DNA of 64,000 nucleotides from JAALKW01 sp963974485 (GTDB taxonomy: Bacteria; Pseudomonadota; Gammaproteobacteria; Legionellales; Legionellaceae). The stretch spans positions 310,001 to 374,000 of the forward strand of contig CAXBBS010000001.1 in the NCBI GenBank assembly GCA_963974485.1. The letters run 5' to 3'. Position 1 is the first letter of the stretch. The number at the start of each line of letters is the position of its first letter. Under the pieces are notes generated by a model, which worked only from the letters and a program-made list of their open reading frames with translations, was not told the DNA's origin and did no database searches. Made by a program: the position numbers and the translations under genes. This document shows positions 9,838 to 18,804 of this stretch, piece after piece.

Positions 9838-10349
9838 AAACGATGCACCGCGTGCTTCAGAGTAAATTTTTGTTTTGGATCCACCAATGCATCAAACGCA
9901 ACCAAGGCTTCACGCCCAAGCAACAGTGGGTACAAAAAACGTCGCCGATTCGCTAAATTCACACGAATGGTTCGGATCTCACCTCCAAGTTGAAGCGACA
10001 TGTTCACAACTGGTCGTCGAATAAACGGGTTTTTTAAACGTGTTCCTGCTATTTCCCCCGATCGCGCCTTAATATCTACATCCCCGACATAGACGCATGT
10101 AAAGTGCACGTCCCCAGCTTTGGTCGGTACAACAAACTGAAGATAAGGTTTACCATGAATATCGATAGGACGAATACGTTTTGCATACAGCGAGGCTGAT
10201 TTAGCTCCGGTATCTAATTTGGCTGGCAAGGTTAAGTGCTGTTCGATCAACGTCGCCTCTTCAAGGTAGCCAAACACACGCTTATTGTGCGCAATAGCCT
10301 GACCTAAACACAACGTCCACAATAACAAAACAGTTACACTCACACGCAC
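9834..10349 (-). CDS. Retropepsin-like periplasmic aspartic protease (RimK-associated)
   Basis: 171 residues with a clear signal peptide (cleavage near AIAH, residue 20). The retropepsin signature LDTGAKSAS lies near residues 45-53, with the catalytic Asp in DTG. Proteins of this kind are often annotated as ATP-dependent zinc proteases because of their operon with a RimK-like ligase; the sequence itself shows a single-lobed aspartic protease fold, so it would act as a dimer. It is the first gene of the trio and should share one promoter upstream of 10349 with the two genes after it. Confidence 0.87.
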   Translation of the reverse strand: MRVSVTVLLLWTLCLGQAIAHNKRVFGYLEEATLIEQHLTLPAKLDTGAKSASLYAKRIRPIDIHGKPYLQFVVPTKAGDVHFTCVYVGDVDIKARSGEIAGTRLKNPFIRRPVVNMSLQLGGEIRTIRVNLANRRRFLYPLLLGREALVAFDALVDPKQKFTLKHAVHRL

Positions 10350-10550
10350 AACGGCACCTCAAATGATGAGAAGAATGAAGTTAATCCTATCAGATCTATG
10401 CATTCAGGCACAGCGTAAGATCCATTCAAACAAGCTCCATTTAGAATTGTGTAAAAACCTTATATTATGCTAAGCTCAAATCGTTTATTTAAACACCCTC
10501 GCTTGTTCAAATAATACGTTCAAGCGGGTCAATTAGCAGGAATAATAATT

Positions 10551-10811
10551 ATGAGTATATTCACACGATTAGGCCAAGCCCTACGAAGCTGTTTTTCTTC
10601 CGGAGGCAAAGGCAAACAAAAAGGCGTTATTAAATTTTTTGACCGAAAAAAACGTTTTGGCTTTATCATCACAGGCGATCAAGAATACTTCTTCCATGCC
10701 AGCGCAGCTCGGCCCGAAGATATCAAAGGCTTGCGTGATGGCGCACACGTCCGGTTTATCCTCGTGCAAGGTAAAAAAGGACCACAAGCAGACAGCATCG
10801 AGGTACTCTAA
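10551..10811 (+). CDS. Cold-shock-domain protein with basic N-terminal extension
   Basis: 86 residues. The cold-shock domain covers about 23-86 and contains the RNA-binding RNP-type stretches KGVIKFFDRKKRFGFI and EYFFHASA. The first 22 residues are a Ser/Lys/Gly-rich extension not found in the standard 70-residue CspA family, so this is closer to short CSD variants than to classical CspA. A ribosome site (AGGA) lies before the ATG. The gene is 30 bases upstream of moxR on the same strand and may be co-transcribed. The 200-base gap before it could be a long leader, as is common for cold-shock genes. Confidence 0.85.
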   Translation: MSIFTRLGQALRSCFSSGGKGKQKGVIKFFDRKKRFGFIITGDQEYFFHASAARPEDIKGLRDGAHVRFILVQGKKGPQADSIEVL

Positions 10812-10841
10812 AAAATCAGCAAATTAGGAGACGGAATCCCC

Positions 10842-11846
10842 ATGTCCTTAACAAACGACACCCCAACGATAAGAATAAGAAGTGAAGTGCAGGCCTTGCG
10901 CGACAATTTGAATACACAAGTACTTGGGCAAGAAGATTTAGTGTCGCGCTTATTGGTGGCTTTGCTGGCCGATGGGCATTTGTTGGTTGAAGGGGCTCCT
11001 GGCCTTGCTAAAACACGCGCCGTGAAAGCTTTGGCGTCAGGTATTGAAGGTGATTTTTGTCGCCTTCAATTCACACCCGATTTACTCCCGGGCGATCTTA
11101 CCGGAACCGATGTCTATCATCCCGACACAGGATCGTTTACCTTTCAACCCGGGCCACTGTTTCATCCTTTAATATTAGCTGACGAAATTAATCGCGCACC
11201 CGCTAAAGTCCAGTCAGCCTTACTTGAAGCCATGGGCGAGCATCAAATCACGATTGGCGGTAAAACATACCCACTGCCCGAATTATTTCTTGTCATGGCA
11301 ACACAAAACCCGATTGAACAAGAAGGCACATACCCACTGCCCGAAGCCCAACTCGACCGTTTTTTAATGTACGTCAAAATCGACTACCCCAAAGCAAGCA
11401 TCGAGCACGATATTCTCATGCTCGCGCGACGCGAAGCTGCCGGTATACGAACGCCTCAGTCCGTAACATCTCCACCACACAAAATTTTGTCACAGCGTGC
11501 CTTATTTGATGCACGCCAACAGGTTTTAAACGTACACACCAGTGATGCCTTGGCATCATATTTAGTAGACCTCATTGTGGCTACACGCGACCCCAGACGT
11601 TACAGTGACGATCTAGCTCGCTGGCTTCGCTTTGGTGCAAGCCCGCGTGCAACCCTTGCGCTTGACCGCTGCTCAAAAGCACTTGCATGGCTTGATGGCC
11701 GCGATTATGTCACGCCTGAAGACATTCATCTGATTGCACATGATGTGCTCCGTCACCGCGTCTTACTCACCTTCGAGGCCGAAGCTGAAGGTATCAGTGT
11801 CGATACGTTCTTAGATGAACTGCTACGTTTGGTCGCCCTGCCTTAA
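10842..11846 (+). CDS. moxR: MoxR family AAA+ ATPase
   Basis: 334 residues, standard family length. Walker A GAPGLAKT at residues 51-58, Walker B LILADEINRAP near 105-115, and the C-terminal AAA lid with a sensor 2 region (FGASPRA). MoxR ATPases act as chaperone-like partners of von Willebrand A proteins, remodelling or metal-loading them. AGGAG precedes the start. It heads a six-gene set (DUF58, DUF4381, two VWA proteins, TPR protein, BatD), the classic order of the Bat or aerotolerance operon. Confidence 0.95.
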   Translation: MSLTNDTPTIRIRSEVQALRDNLNTQVLGQEDLVSRLLVALLADGHLLVEGAPGLAKTRAVKALASGIEGDFCRLQFTPDLLPGDLTGTDVYHPDTGSFTFQPGPLFHPLILADEINRAPAKVQSALLEAMGEHQITIGGKTYPLPELFLVMATQNPIEQEGTYPLPEAQLDRFLMYVKIDYPKASIEHDILMLARREAAGIRTPQSVTSPPHKILSQRALFDARQQVLNVHTSDALASYLVDLIVATRDPRRYSDDLARWLRFGASPRATLALDRCSKALAWLDGRDYVTPEDIHLIAHDVLRHRVLLTFEAEAEGISVDTFLDELLRLVALP

Positions 11847-11859
11847 GGAGCTTGCCCGC

Positions 11860-12777
11860 ATGAGTCATGGCGTTATAGCAACCCTTCCTGAACTCATTAA
11901 ACTCGAGCAATGTGCCCGAGGAAGGCAGCCTCGCACCCTTGCAAAAGCCGCTCGAAGCGGTGATAAATTATCACTTTTACGCGGACGTGGTATGGATTTT
12001 ACCGACGTCCGTCATTACCACACGGGCGATGAAATTCGCCATATGGAATGGCGCTCAACTGCACGAACCGGCAAACCGCACATCAAGCTTTATCAGGAAG
12101 AACGTGAACGCCCGATTGTGTTGCTGGTCGATTTTAATCCCTCCATGTATTTTGGCACTCGTGTTGCATTTAAATCCGTTCTGGCCGCCCGTCTTGCAAG
12201 CCTTATTGCTTGGATGTCATCGGCTGAAGGCGATCGCGTGGGTGGTTTTTTATTTTCCGGAAAACATCATCAAGAATTTTTACCGCGTAGTAGAAAAGCA
12301 GGCGTTTTACCGTTATTAGCCGGCCTTGCAGAATATACCGATATCTTACATCAACATCACGATCATAAGAGTCAACCTCGACCACTCGTGGATACACTTT
12401 CGCAGTTACGACACGTGCTAAAACCAGGCAGTCTACTCGTGCTTATCAGTGATTTTTATACGCTCGATGCCTCATGTGAACCGCTCATCAGCCGCCTGAG
12501 GCAACATAACGACCTGCTTGCCTACCACATCAACGATCCCCTTGAGCTGGCTCCACCTGCACCCGGCATCTACCCCGTCACCGATGGCACGCGCCGGTTA
12601 CGTTTAAATACCCGAGACACACATATCTACCAAGCCTACACAACGTTTGCAGAAACGCATCTTGCTGCGGTAGAACAACGTTTTAAACGTTTTAAAACAC
12701 CCTGTGTATCGCTCACCGCAGAAAGCGACTGGGTCAACATCATACACAAGACGTTTCCTCGGAGGGGTCATGCCTGA
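11860..12777 (+). CDS. DUF58 domain protein of the MoxR/Bat operon
   Basis: 305 residues from the ATG at 11860, which follows AAGGAG at 11846-11850; an upstream in-frame start at 11815 lies inside moxR. The DUF58 core is clear: a DVRHYHTGDEIRHMEWRSTART stretch (about residue 48 on, split here by family convention) and a VWA-like segment LLVDFNPSMYFG. The family is nearly always adjacent to moxR and probably works with it at the membrane, but its exact role is not known. The 3' end overlaps the next gene by 8 bases. Confidence 0.9.
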   Translation: MSHGVIATLPELIKLEQCARGRQPRTLAKAARSGDKLSLLRGRGMDFTDVRHYHTGDEIRHMEWRSTARTGKPHIKLYQEERERPIVLLVDFNPSMYFGTRVAFKSVLAARLASLIAWMSSAEGDRVGGFLFSGKHHQEFLPRSRKAGVLPLLAGLAEYTDILHQHHDHKSQPRPLVDTLSQLRHVLKPGSLLVLISDFYTLDASCEPLISRLRQHNDLLAYHINDPLELAPPAPGIYPVTDGTRRLRLNTRDTHIYQAYTTFAETHLAAVEQRFKRFKTPCVSLTAESDWVNIIHKTFPRRGHA

Positions 12778-13258
12778 TAACAGCGCTCTTACACAATTAC
12801 GCGATATTCACATGCCCCCACCGGTCAGTGCTTGGCCACCTGGCCCGGGCTATTATGCCGTGTTGGCCTTACTTATCATGCTCGCTTTACTGTGGTTCGT
12901 ACGCCAACGTCATCTCCAATACACCGCGCCTAAGCGCGAAGCCTTAACCGAACTTGCAGGCCTAAAAGCCCGTTATCTTGAAAAACCTGAGCCCTCGCAC
13001 ACAGCTGCAGCCATCACGTTATTACTGAAGCGCGTGGCCCTGGTGTACCACCCTCGCCTTGATGTGGCGAGCTTACATGGCAACACGTGGCCACCGTTTT
13101 TGAAAAAAACAAGCCGTCGATTAGATGCAGCCATCGATGCCGCAGGCCAAATTTTGTGTGAAGCTCCGTTTAACCCCCAAGCAGACCACCATCTTGAACC
13201 GCTGTTCCTGATGGCACGACGCTGGATCAAGCAACGGAGAAAAAAATGTTTGAACTAG
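12770..13258 (+). CDS. DUF4381 single-pass membrane protein
   Basis: 162 residues from the ATG at 12770, preceded by GGAGG; the longer frame from 12704 would start inside the DUF58 gene. An N-terminal LRDIHMPPPVSAWPPGPGYY segment leads into one membrane helix (about 25-45), then a cytoplasmic helical domain. This is the DUF4381 pattern found between DUF58 and the VWA proteins of Bat operons. It ends 13 bases inside the next gene, so coupled translation is likely. Confidence 0.85.
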   Translation: MPDNSALTQLRDIHMPPPVSAWPPGPGYYAVLALLIMLALLWFVRQRHLQYTAPKREALTELAGLKARYLEKPEPSHTAAAITLLLKRVALVYHPRLDVASLHGNTWPPFLKKTSRRLDAAIDAAGQILCEAPFNPQADHHLEPLFLMARRWIKQRRKKCLN

Positions 13259-14268
13259 CCACGCCTTGGGCACTTATTGCCTTACCACTCCCATTGCTCA
13301 TGTGGCTTATCCTGCCACGTGCGAGCACAACCAGCCAAAGCGCATTAAACATTCCTTTTTTTTCACGTTTATCCTCGATTCAAACAGCGAAAACGCATCA
13401 CTCGATTTTATCGTTTCTGTGGCTTTTCCTGATCTGGAGTTTGCTGGTTATTGCTCTATCAGGCCCTCGTTGGGTAGGTGAACCACGGCCTCTGACACGT
13501 GAGGGCCATAATATTATGCTTATTCTTGATATTTCTGGGAGTATGGAAATACAAGATCATCTATTTAACGGTCGTCCTAGTACACGCCTTTCGTTGGTGA
13601 AGCACGCGGCTGAGATGTTTATCAAAAATCGCCCAGGCGATCAACTCGGCTTAGTTTTATTTGGAACGCGGGCCTATTTACAAACACCACTGACGCACGA
13701 TCATGCAACCATTCTTATGCGTTTAAAAGATGCGACGGTAGGTCTCGCAGGCAAAACCACCTCCATCGGTGACGCCTTAGGCCTTGCCGTTAAGCACATG
13801 CAACATATCCCAGCTCAAGGACGCGTGGTGATTTTACTCACCGATGGCGCTAATAACTCAGGTACGCTGCCTCCGCTGAAAGCAGCCAAGCTCGCTCAGA
13901 CAGACAACATCAAAGTGTACACCATTGGATTGGGTAGCAGTAATACCGCAACGCGACGTTATGGATCTATTCCTGTGATGGCGGATGATTTAGACGAAAA
14001 TACATTGAAAACCATCGCGTCGATGACCTCCGGTCGTTATTTTCGTGCCACAGATAAACGCTCATTAGATAATATCTATCAACTCATCAACCAACTGGAA
14101 ACCGTCTCCCAATCCGACGTCACGGTACGTCCAGAAATTAACTATTATCTCTGGCCTCTTGGGCTTGCATTGTTTGGTTTTTTAATTTGGTTTTTACAGA
14201 TCACCGCTGTTTTTCAACGTAAGCCACGCCTTCAGCGCAGCTTACATCAAGAGGAACCAGCATCATGA
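13246..14268 (+). CDS. batA: BatA-like VWA membrane protein
   Basis: 340 residues. Two N-terminal membrane helices (about 5-20 and 55-73), a von Willebrand A domain (about 85-280) with an intact MIDAS motif DISGS, and a C-terminal membrane helix (about 300-320). VWA proteins of this operon are thought to form an envelope complex with BatB to BatE and to be serviced by MoxR; in Bacteroides the operon is tied to aerotolerance, but the function in gammaproteobacteria is unsettled. The ATG follows an A-rich stretch and overlaps the previous gene. Confidence 0.9.
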   Translation: MFELATPWALIALPLPLLMWLILPRASTTSQSALNIPFFSRLSSIQTAKTHHSILSFLWLFLIWSLLVIALSGPRWVGEPRPLTREGHNIMLILDISGSMEIQDHLFNGRPSTRLSLVKHAAEMFIKNRPGDQLGLVLFGTRAYLQTPLTHDHATILMRLKDATVGLAGKTTSIGDALGLAVKHMQHIPAQGRVVILLTDGANNSGTLPPLKAAKLAQTDNIKVYTIGLGSSNTATRRYGSIPVMADDLDENTLKTIASMTSGRYFRATDKRSLDNIYQLINQLETVSQSDVTVRPEINYYLWPLGLALFGFLIWFLQITAVFQRKPRLQRSLHQEEPAS

Positions 14269-15197
14269 CCTATCAACTTCACTTTTTACGCCCTGATTGG
14301 TTGATAGCACTTATCCCTCTGGCCATGCTTGGGCTCTTCATGTTTCGTCAGAAATCAGCGGGGCGTGCCTGGCAAGCCGCTTGTGACCCGCACCTGCTCC
14401 CACATCTTTTAGAAACACACGGCCAAGGGCCCAGGCATCGCGCCTTGCTCTACTTATTAGGGGCAACCGTATGCATGATTTTAAGTCTTGCCGGCCCAAG
14501 CGGTAAAAAACTGCCGGTGCCTGTCTATGAATACTTGCACCCGCGTGTTCTGTTGCTCGACGTGTCACCTGAGAGCTTAACCAGCGATCTTAAACCGAAC
14601 CGTCTCACACGTGCCAAATTTAAACTCCATGACTTGTTTCAACATCAAGATAAAGGCCAGTTTGGTTTGATTGCCTATACCGAAGAACCGTTTGTTGTCT
14701 CGCCGATTACCCATGACGCCCAGACGATTGATGCACTGATCGATCCTATTTCACCTGATATCATGCCGATTGATGGCATGAATCTTGAGCGAGCGCTACA
14801 AGACGCCGCCCACCTCATCCAACAGACCGGGGCGGGACGTGGTGATTTACTCGTCCTTACAGGCACAGCGCCAAGCCAAGCCGCCATCAAAGCAGCAAAA
14901 AAACTTGCCGCACAACATATTTATACCTCGATTTTACCGCTGACCACGGCCAACATCAAAAACACGCATTTTGAAAAATTTGCGCATGCCGGTCATGGGC
15001 TTAATCTTGTTTTTAACAACACAACGGCCGATCTCAATACCTGGCTTAATTACAATCCATTTGAACGTTCACTCAAAGCCAAAGATAACGAATCGATACC
15101 TGTGTGGCGTGATGATGGACGTTGGCTGATTATTCCTGCACTCTTCTTGCTTCTTATTGCATTTCGTCGAGATTGGCCCCTGAGGTTACGCCCATGA
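14265..15197 (+). CDS. batB: BatB-like VWA membrane protein with degenerate MIDAS
   Basis: 310 residues with membrane helices near the N-terminus (about 10-27 and 60-77) and at the C-terminus (about 290-305), flanking a VWA domain. The metal-ion site is altered: where DxSxS is expected the sequence reads DVSPES (residues 99-104), so the second serine is displaced. The partner BatA has a normal site. ATGA-type overlaps link it to batA (14265-14268) and batC (15194-15197). It should be the second VWA subunit of the complex, possibly a structural one. Confidence 0.87.
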   Translation: MTYQLHFLRPDWLIALIPLAMLGLFMFRQKSAGRAWQAACDPHLLPHLLETHGQGPRHRALLYLLGATVCMILSLAGPSGKKLPVPVYEYLHPRVLLLDVSPESLTSDLKPNRLTRAKFKLHDLFQHQDKGQFGLIAYTEEPFVVSPITHDAQTIDALIDPISPDIMPIDGMNLERALQDAAHLIQQTGAGRGDLLVLTGTAPSQAAIKAAKKLAAQHIYTSILPLTTANIKNTHFEKFAHAGHGLNLVFNNTTADLNTWLNYNPFERSLKAKDNESIPVWRDDGRWLIIPALFLLLIAFRRDWPLRLRP

Positions 15198-16033
15198 GAA
15201 CGCTGATTTTTTATAGCTTGCTTATCATCACATCCGTAACGCACGCTGCAGCTTGGGGAGATGTTTGGAAGAATACCAATCAACGTGCAGCCACGCGCCT
15301 AGAACAAGCGCAATTTGATGCTGCCGAACAAACGTTTACACGAAAAGATTGGCAAGCCGTTGCCGCCTATCGAAACAAGCACTACGCTGCAGCCGAGAAA
15401 GGTTTTCAAACACAAGGAGGCGCCGAAGGCCTGTATAATCAAGGTAATGCTCTCGCGTTCCAAGGCAAATACAAACAGGCGATTGAAGCCTATCAAAAAG
15501 CACTCAAGCTTGAGCCCAAGCATCTGGACGCCGAATACAACCTCGCCCTGCTGCAAGAGCTACAAAAAAATAATCCACCCGAATCTGATAAATCTGATAA
15601 ATCTGACAAATCTGACGAGTCAGATAATAACCAAAACAACACCAACAAAGCCGGTAACGACGAAGGCAATTCAAATCAAGAAAAACCGCCCCAAGATGGA
15701 GACAACAAACAAACATCGAACCAAAAACAAGATGGTGCCAACAATACGCCCAGTAAACCCGAATCATCGGAATCGCCCCCTGACTCTGAACAAGCATCAG
15801 AACAACCATCTGAGCCATCATCTGAATCCGAGGCAGAAGCAGGCTCTGCATCACAGTCCGAAGAAAAAACACCACCACCTGAGTCATCACAACACGCCAG
15901 TGCATCACCGACTGACGCAGATCAACAAGCAAAAGATCAATGGTTACGTCTCATTCCAGATGATCCAGGCGGGCTTTTACGAGAAAAATTTTGGCGTGAC
16001 CATATGAAGCGATTACAGCAGAGGCGCTCATGA
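15194..16033 (+). CDS. batC: BatC-like TPR protein with long low-complexity tail
   Basis: 279 residues from the ATG at 15194, which opens a signal peptide (cleavage near THA, residue 18); the frame from 15122 starts inside batB. Two to three TPR repeats lie at about 65-125, including YNQGNALAFQGKYKQAIEAY. The remaining 120 residues are Ser/Asp/Asn/Gln/Glu/Pro-rich and begin with four tandem SDK/SDE triplets. The final 25 residues (WLRLIPDDPGGLLREKFWRD) match the conserved terminus of BatB/BatC-type TPR proteins. It is periplasmic and probably bridges BatA/BatB and BatD. Confidence 0.87.
   Translation: MRTLIFYSLLIITSVTHAAAWGDVWKNTNQRAATRLEQAQFDAAEQTFTRKDWQAVAAYRNKHYAAAEKGFQTQGGAEGLYNQGNALAFQGKYKQAIEAYQKALKLEPKHLDAEYNLALLQELQKNNPPESDKSDKSDKSDESDNNQNNTNKAGNDEGNSNQEKPPQDGDNKQTSNQKQDGANNTPSKPESSESPPDSEQASEQPSEPSSESEAEAGSASQSEEKTPPPESSQHASASPTDADQQAKDQWLRLIPDDPGGLLREKFWRDHMKRLQQRRS
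15584..15619 (+). repeat. Four 9-base tandem units in batC
   Basis: Four copies of a TCTGATAAA-type unit encode SDKSDKSDKSDE at the start of the low-complexity tail of batC. Copy number is a multiple of 3 bases, so slippage would change tail length without breaking the frame. Confidence 0.9.
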
Positions 16034-17694
16034 ATAACGTACGTTTAACAACCTATTTTTTAATACTGTTACTGTTGTGTGTCATGCCTACGTATGCAGC
16101 CACCTTATCCGCCAAAGTTGATCCTGCTCAAGTCATGCCAGGGCAAGCCTTTCATTTGATCTTAGAATTAGATGAAAATGCGCCTGCAGGTTTACCTGAC
16201 TTTAGCCCGCTCCAATATGATTTCCAAATTAATGGCACGGCCCATCGCGCCTCGTATATGTTTATTGATGGCCAATCCAAAGCTTCTTCGAGCTGGACCG
16301 TGACACTCACCCCAAAACACACAGGCAAGCTTACCATCCCCGCCATTCAAGTGGGGAATGCCCGAAGCACGCCAAGCAGCATCGAAGTCACGAACACCCC
16401 ACAGGTAACCGAGAAAAGCATTAGCACAGCACCGGCAACCGCCTTGTTTATCCAAACCACCGCAAGCGATACCCAACCGTTTATTAATCAACAACTCACG
16501 TATACCGTTAAAATTTATCATAACTCGTCTATTTTAGATGCGATGTACCAACCACCCCAGCTCAGTGATGCATTGATGATGCCTTTAGGAGAAAATCGCC
16601 AATACCAAGTGATTGAAAACGGACGTCCTTACCTCGTAGAAGAACAAAAATATGCGTTTTTCCCGCAACAAAGCGGCACGCATATGATTTATCCGCCCAG
16701 TTTCCAAGCATTAATTTATGATGACATTCCACGACGCGTACGTGCCGACGGCACATCAAAATCACTGGATGTTAAATCAATACCCGAGGATTTTAAAAAC
16801 AAACCATGGGCGCCTGCAAAATCTCTGGCACTCACCGAGCATTATGATAAGCAAGATACAGCGTTTGACGAAGGCACAACACTCACGCGCACGTTAACGT
16901 TAAGAGCCGCAGGGCTTCCTGCAGAATTACTGCCGCCGCTTGATATGTCGAAAAGCAGCGCCTTTAATAGCTACCCCGAACGCCCCGTACTCAAAACAGA
17001 AACACAAGGCAGCGATATTATTGGAAAAACAACCGTTAAAATAAGTTATTTATTCAATCAAGCAGGCCAAGTTACGCTACCCGCACAAACCGTTACCTGG
17101 TTTAATACCGAGACGGGAAAAACAGAGCACTCAACACTTCCTGAGCGTATTGTGCACATAACCGCGCGCGCAGGTAGCCCAAAACAAGCACCTCCCGTCC
17201 TGCAAACGCCTGAATCTAAACCTCAACAAACACCTATAGAATCTTCCGTAAGTAAGCTTACTTTTAAACATGCTGTCGTCTTTCATGCGGGCCTATTATG
17301 CTTATTTCTAATCTCTGGTTTATGTGTTTTCTTAAAATATTTAAACCGTAAACACACGCGTTTAATTAAACGTCGAGCATTTAAAAATTTATCTAAAGCT
17401 TGCCTGAGTCATCAACCACGGGCCTCACGGGATGCACTGTTTGCATGGGCTAAATTAACCTGGCCTAAACACTCTCTCATAACGTTGGACGACATTGCCC
17501 AATGCGCATCCAACCCTGAGCTCGCTCAAGAGCTGAAAATCCTCTCTGCAGCGCTTTATGATGCGACATCACCTGAAGCTTGGAACGGCCATGCTCTGCT
17601 TGCAGCATTACGTAAGCTTAATAAAAAACGCGTACGCCAAACAAAAAATTCATCTCAAAAAAATGTGTTACCGCCCATCAATCCTGAACACTAG
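16030..17694 (+). CDS. batD: BatD (aerotolerance operon protein)
   Basis: 554 residues. Signal peptide (cleavage near YAA, residue 24), then immunoglobulin-like periplasmic domains with the family's early VDPAQVMPGQAFHLIL-type strand, a single membrane helix (about 418-438) and a basic cytoplasmic tail of about 115 residues. BatD is the usual last large gene of the Bat operon; a BatE gene is not seen after it. The start overlaps batC by 4 bases. The operon appears to end here, with a 90-base gap before the next gene. Confidence 0.9.
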   Translation: MNNVRLTTYFLILLLLCVMPTYAATLSAKVDPAQVMPGQAFHLILELDENAPAGLPDFSPLQYDFQINGTAHRASYMFIDGQSKASSSWTVTLTPKHTGKLTIPAIQVGNARSTPSSIEVTNTPQVTEKSISTAPATALFIQTTASDTQPFINQQLTYTVKIYHNSSILDAMYQPPQLSDALMMPLGENRQYQVIENGRPYLVEEQKYAFFPQQSGTHMIYPPSFQALIYDDIPRRVRADGTSKSLDVKSIPEDFKNKPWAPAKSLALTEHYDKQDTAFDEGTTLTRTLTLRAAGLPAELLPPLDMSKSSAFNSYPERPVLKTETQGSDIIGKTTVKISYLFNQAGQVTLPAQTVTWFNTETGKTEHSTLPERIVHITARAGSPKQAPPVLQTPESKPQQTPIESSVSKLTFKHAVVFHAGLLCLFLISGLCVFLKYLNRKHTRLIKRRAFKNLSKACLSHQPRASRDALFAWAKLTWPKHSLITLDDIAQCASNPELAQELKILSAALYDATSPEAWNGHALLAALRKLNKKRVRQTKNSSQKNVLPPINPEH

Positions 17695-17783
17695 CTTGTT
17701 CAGATTAAACGCATGTATTTCTTGCTAAATAATGCTACTTATGATTATGATGAACAAACAAAGTGTCATATTACGGGATTAAT

Positions 17784-18794
17784 GTGATCAAAATATACTC
17801 GCCCATAAACGTATGTTTGTTTTTACTTACATTCAACACCCCCTTATTTGCCGATATTGCAGCTCCTCCATCCGATATGTTTGTGAGGCCTGCATCGAAT
17901 GGCAAACTGTATGTGCAAGCCGGGGCGTTTAAATCCGCCAAGAATGCTAACAACTATCGCCATAAACTCTCACAGCTCACGAGCCATTCCGTTATTATAG
18001 AGCCTGGCGAGACCTATCACCGTGTATGGATTGGCCCCCTAGATTCGATACAGAGTGCCAGAGCACTGCGTATGGCCTTGCTAAATCCTATAGAAACAAC
18101 AGAAACGCAGCATGCGTCTTCTAAACACAAAAATACCGACCCTTTATCCTATGTCACCACCGTCAGTGCAGGCCCTGCATGGTTCGACAAAGGCAACACA
18201 CAAACATTCTACGTGCAACCCATGACCGAGCGCTCTTATGTACCGTCAGATACCAATACGCCAGCTATTGTGGAAGTTTTCACAGGCGTTCGGCACCCCA
18301 TTACGCCCAAGCTAGACAGCCAATGGGGTATTGCTGCGGTCACATCGAGTAATCTTAACTATAAAGGCGGAATTTGGGATGATGCCCTGCCTCAGTTTTA
18401 TAATTTTAACTATGCTTACGATATTCAACATATTCATATCGGCTTAAAAGGCAAATTATTACGCGATGTTGGCTATCGATTAGCGCCATACGTGAGTGGA
18501 AGCGTTGCACTGGCCTTTAACGAAGCTAAAAACTTTACCAATACGCCCCTTATTCCTGAGGCTGTTGTACAGCCTAAATTCCAATCCCACACCACAACAA
18601 CCTTTGCTTATACGCTGGGAGCCGGCCTCCAAGCAAATATCTATCAACATTGGCACGTTGGGGTTGGGTATGAGTTTGCTGACTGGGGTAAGGCTCGATT
18701 AGCACGCTCGTTTGAGCAAACGTTAGGAAGCGGCTTATCCATTGCAAATCTATACATTAACCAGCTTCAGTTTAGCTTAAGCTATTATACGTAA
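17784..18794 (+). CDS. Secreted SPOR-domain protein with beta-barrel-like C-terminus
   Basis: 336 residues from a GTG at 17784 preceded by a weak GGGA; an upstream in-frame GTG at 17763 has no ribosome site. The N-terminus is a signal peptide (cleavage near LFAD). A SPOR domain follows at about 35-100 (LYVQAGAFKSAKNA..., VWIGPLDS...). SPOR domains bind denuded septal peptidoglycan. The rest alternates polar and aromatic residues and ends in LSYYT, like an outer-membrane beta barrel. A paralogue with the same order of parts is at 56480-57532. The function is unknown; peptidoglycan-anchored outer-membrane protein is the best guess. Confidence 0.75.
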   Translation: MIKIYSPINVCLFLLTFNTPLFADIAAPPSDMFVRPASNGKLYVQAGAFKSAKNANNYRHKLSQLTSHSVIIEPGETYHRVWIGPLDSIQSARALRMALLNPIETTETQHASSKHKNTDPLSYVTTVSAGPAWFDKGNTQTFYVQPMTERSYVPSDTNTPAIVEVFTGVRHPITPKLDSQWGIAAVTSSNLNYKGGIWDDALPQFYNFNYAYDIQHIHIGLKGKLLRDVGYRLAPYVSGSVALAFNEAKNFTNTPLIPEAVVQPKFQSHTTTTFAYTLGAGLQANIYQHWHVGVGYEFADWGKARLARSFEQTLGSGLSIANLYINQLQFSLSYYT

Positions 18795-18804
18795 GGCATA
18801 TCCC

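Noticed and set aside
10490..10530. CGCTTG/CAAGCG hairpin in the cold-shock leader
   Set aside because: Only 6 bp with a long loop; no support for a thermosensor beyond position.
15315..16007. A 230-codon plus-strand ORF over batC
   Set aside because: Out-of-frame shadow of the low-complexity tail of batC, with biased Asn/His/Lys content.
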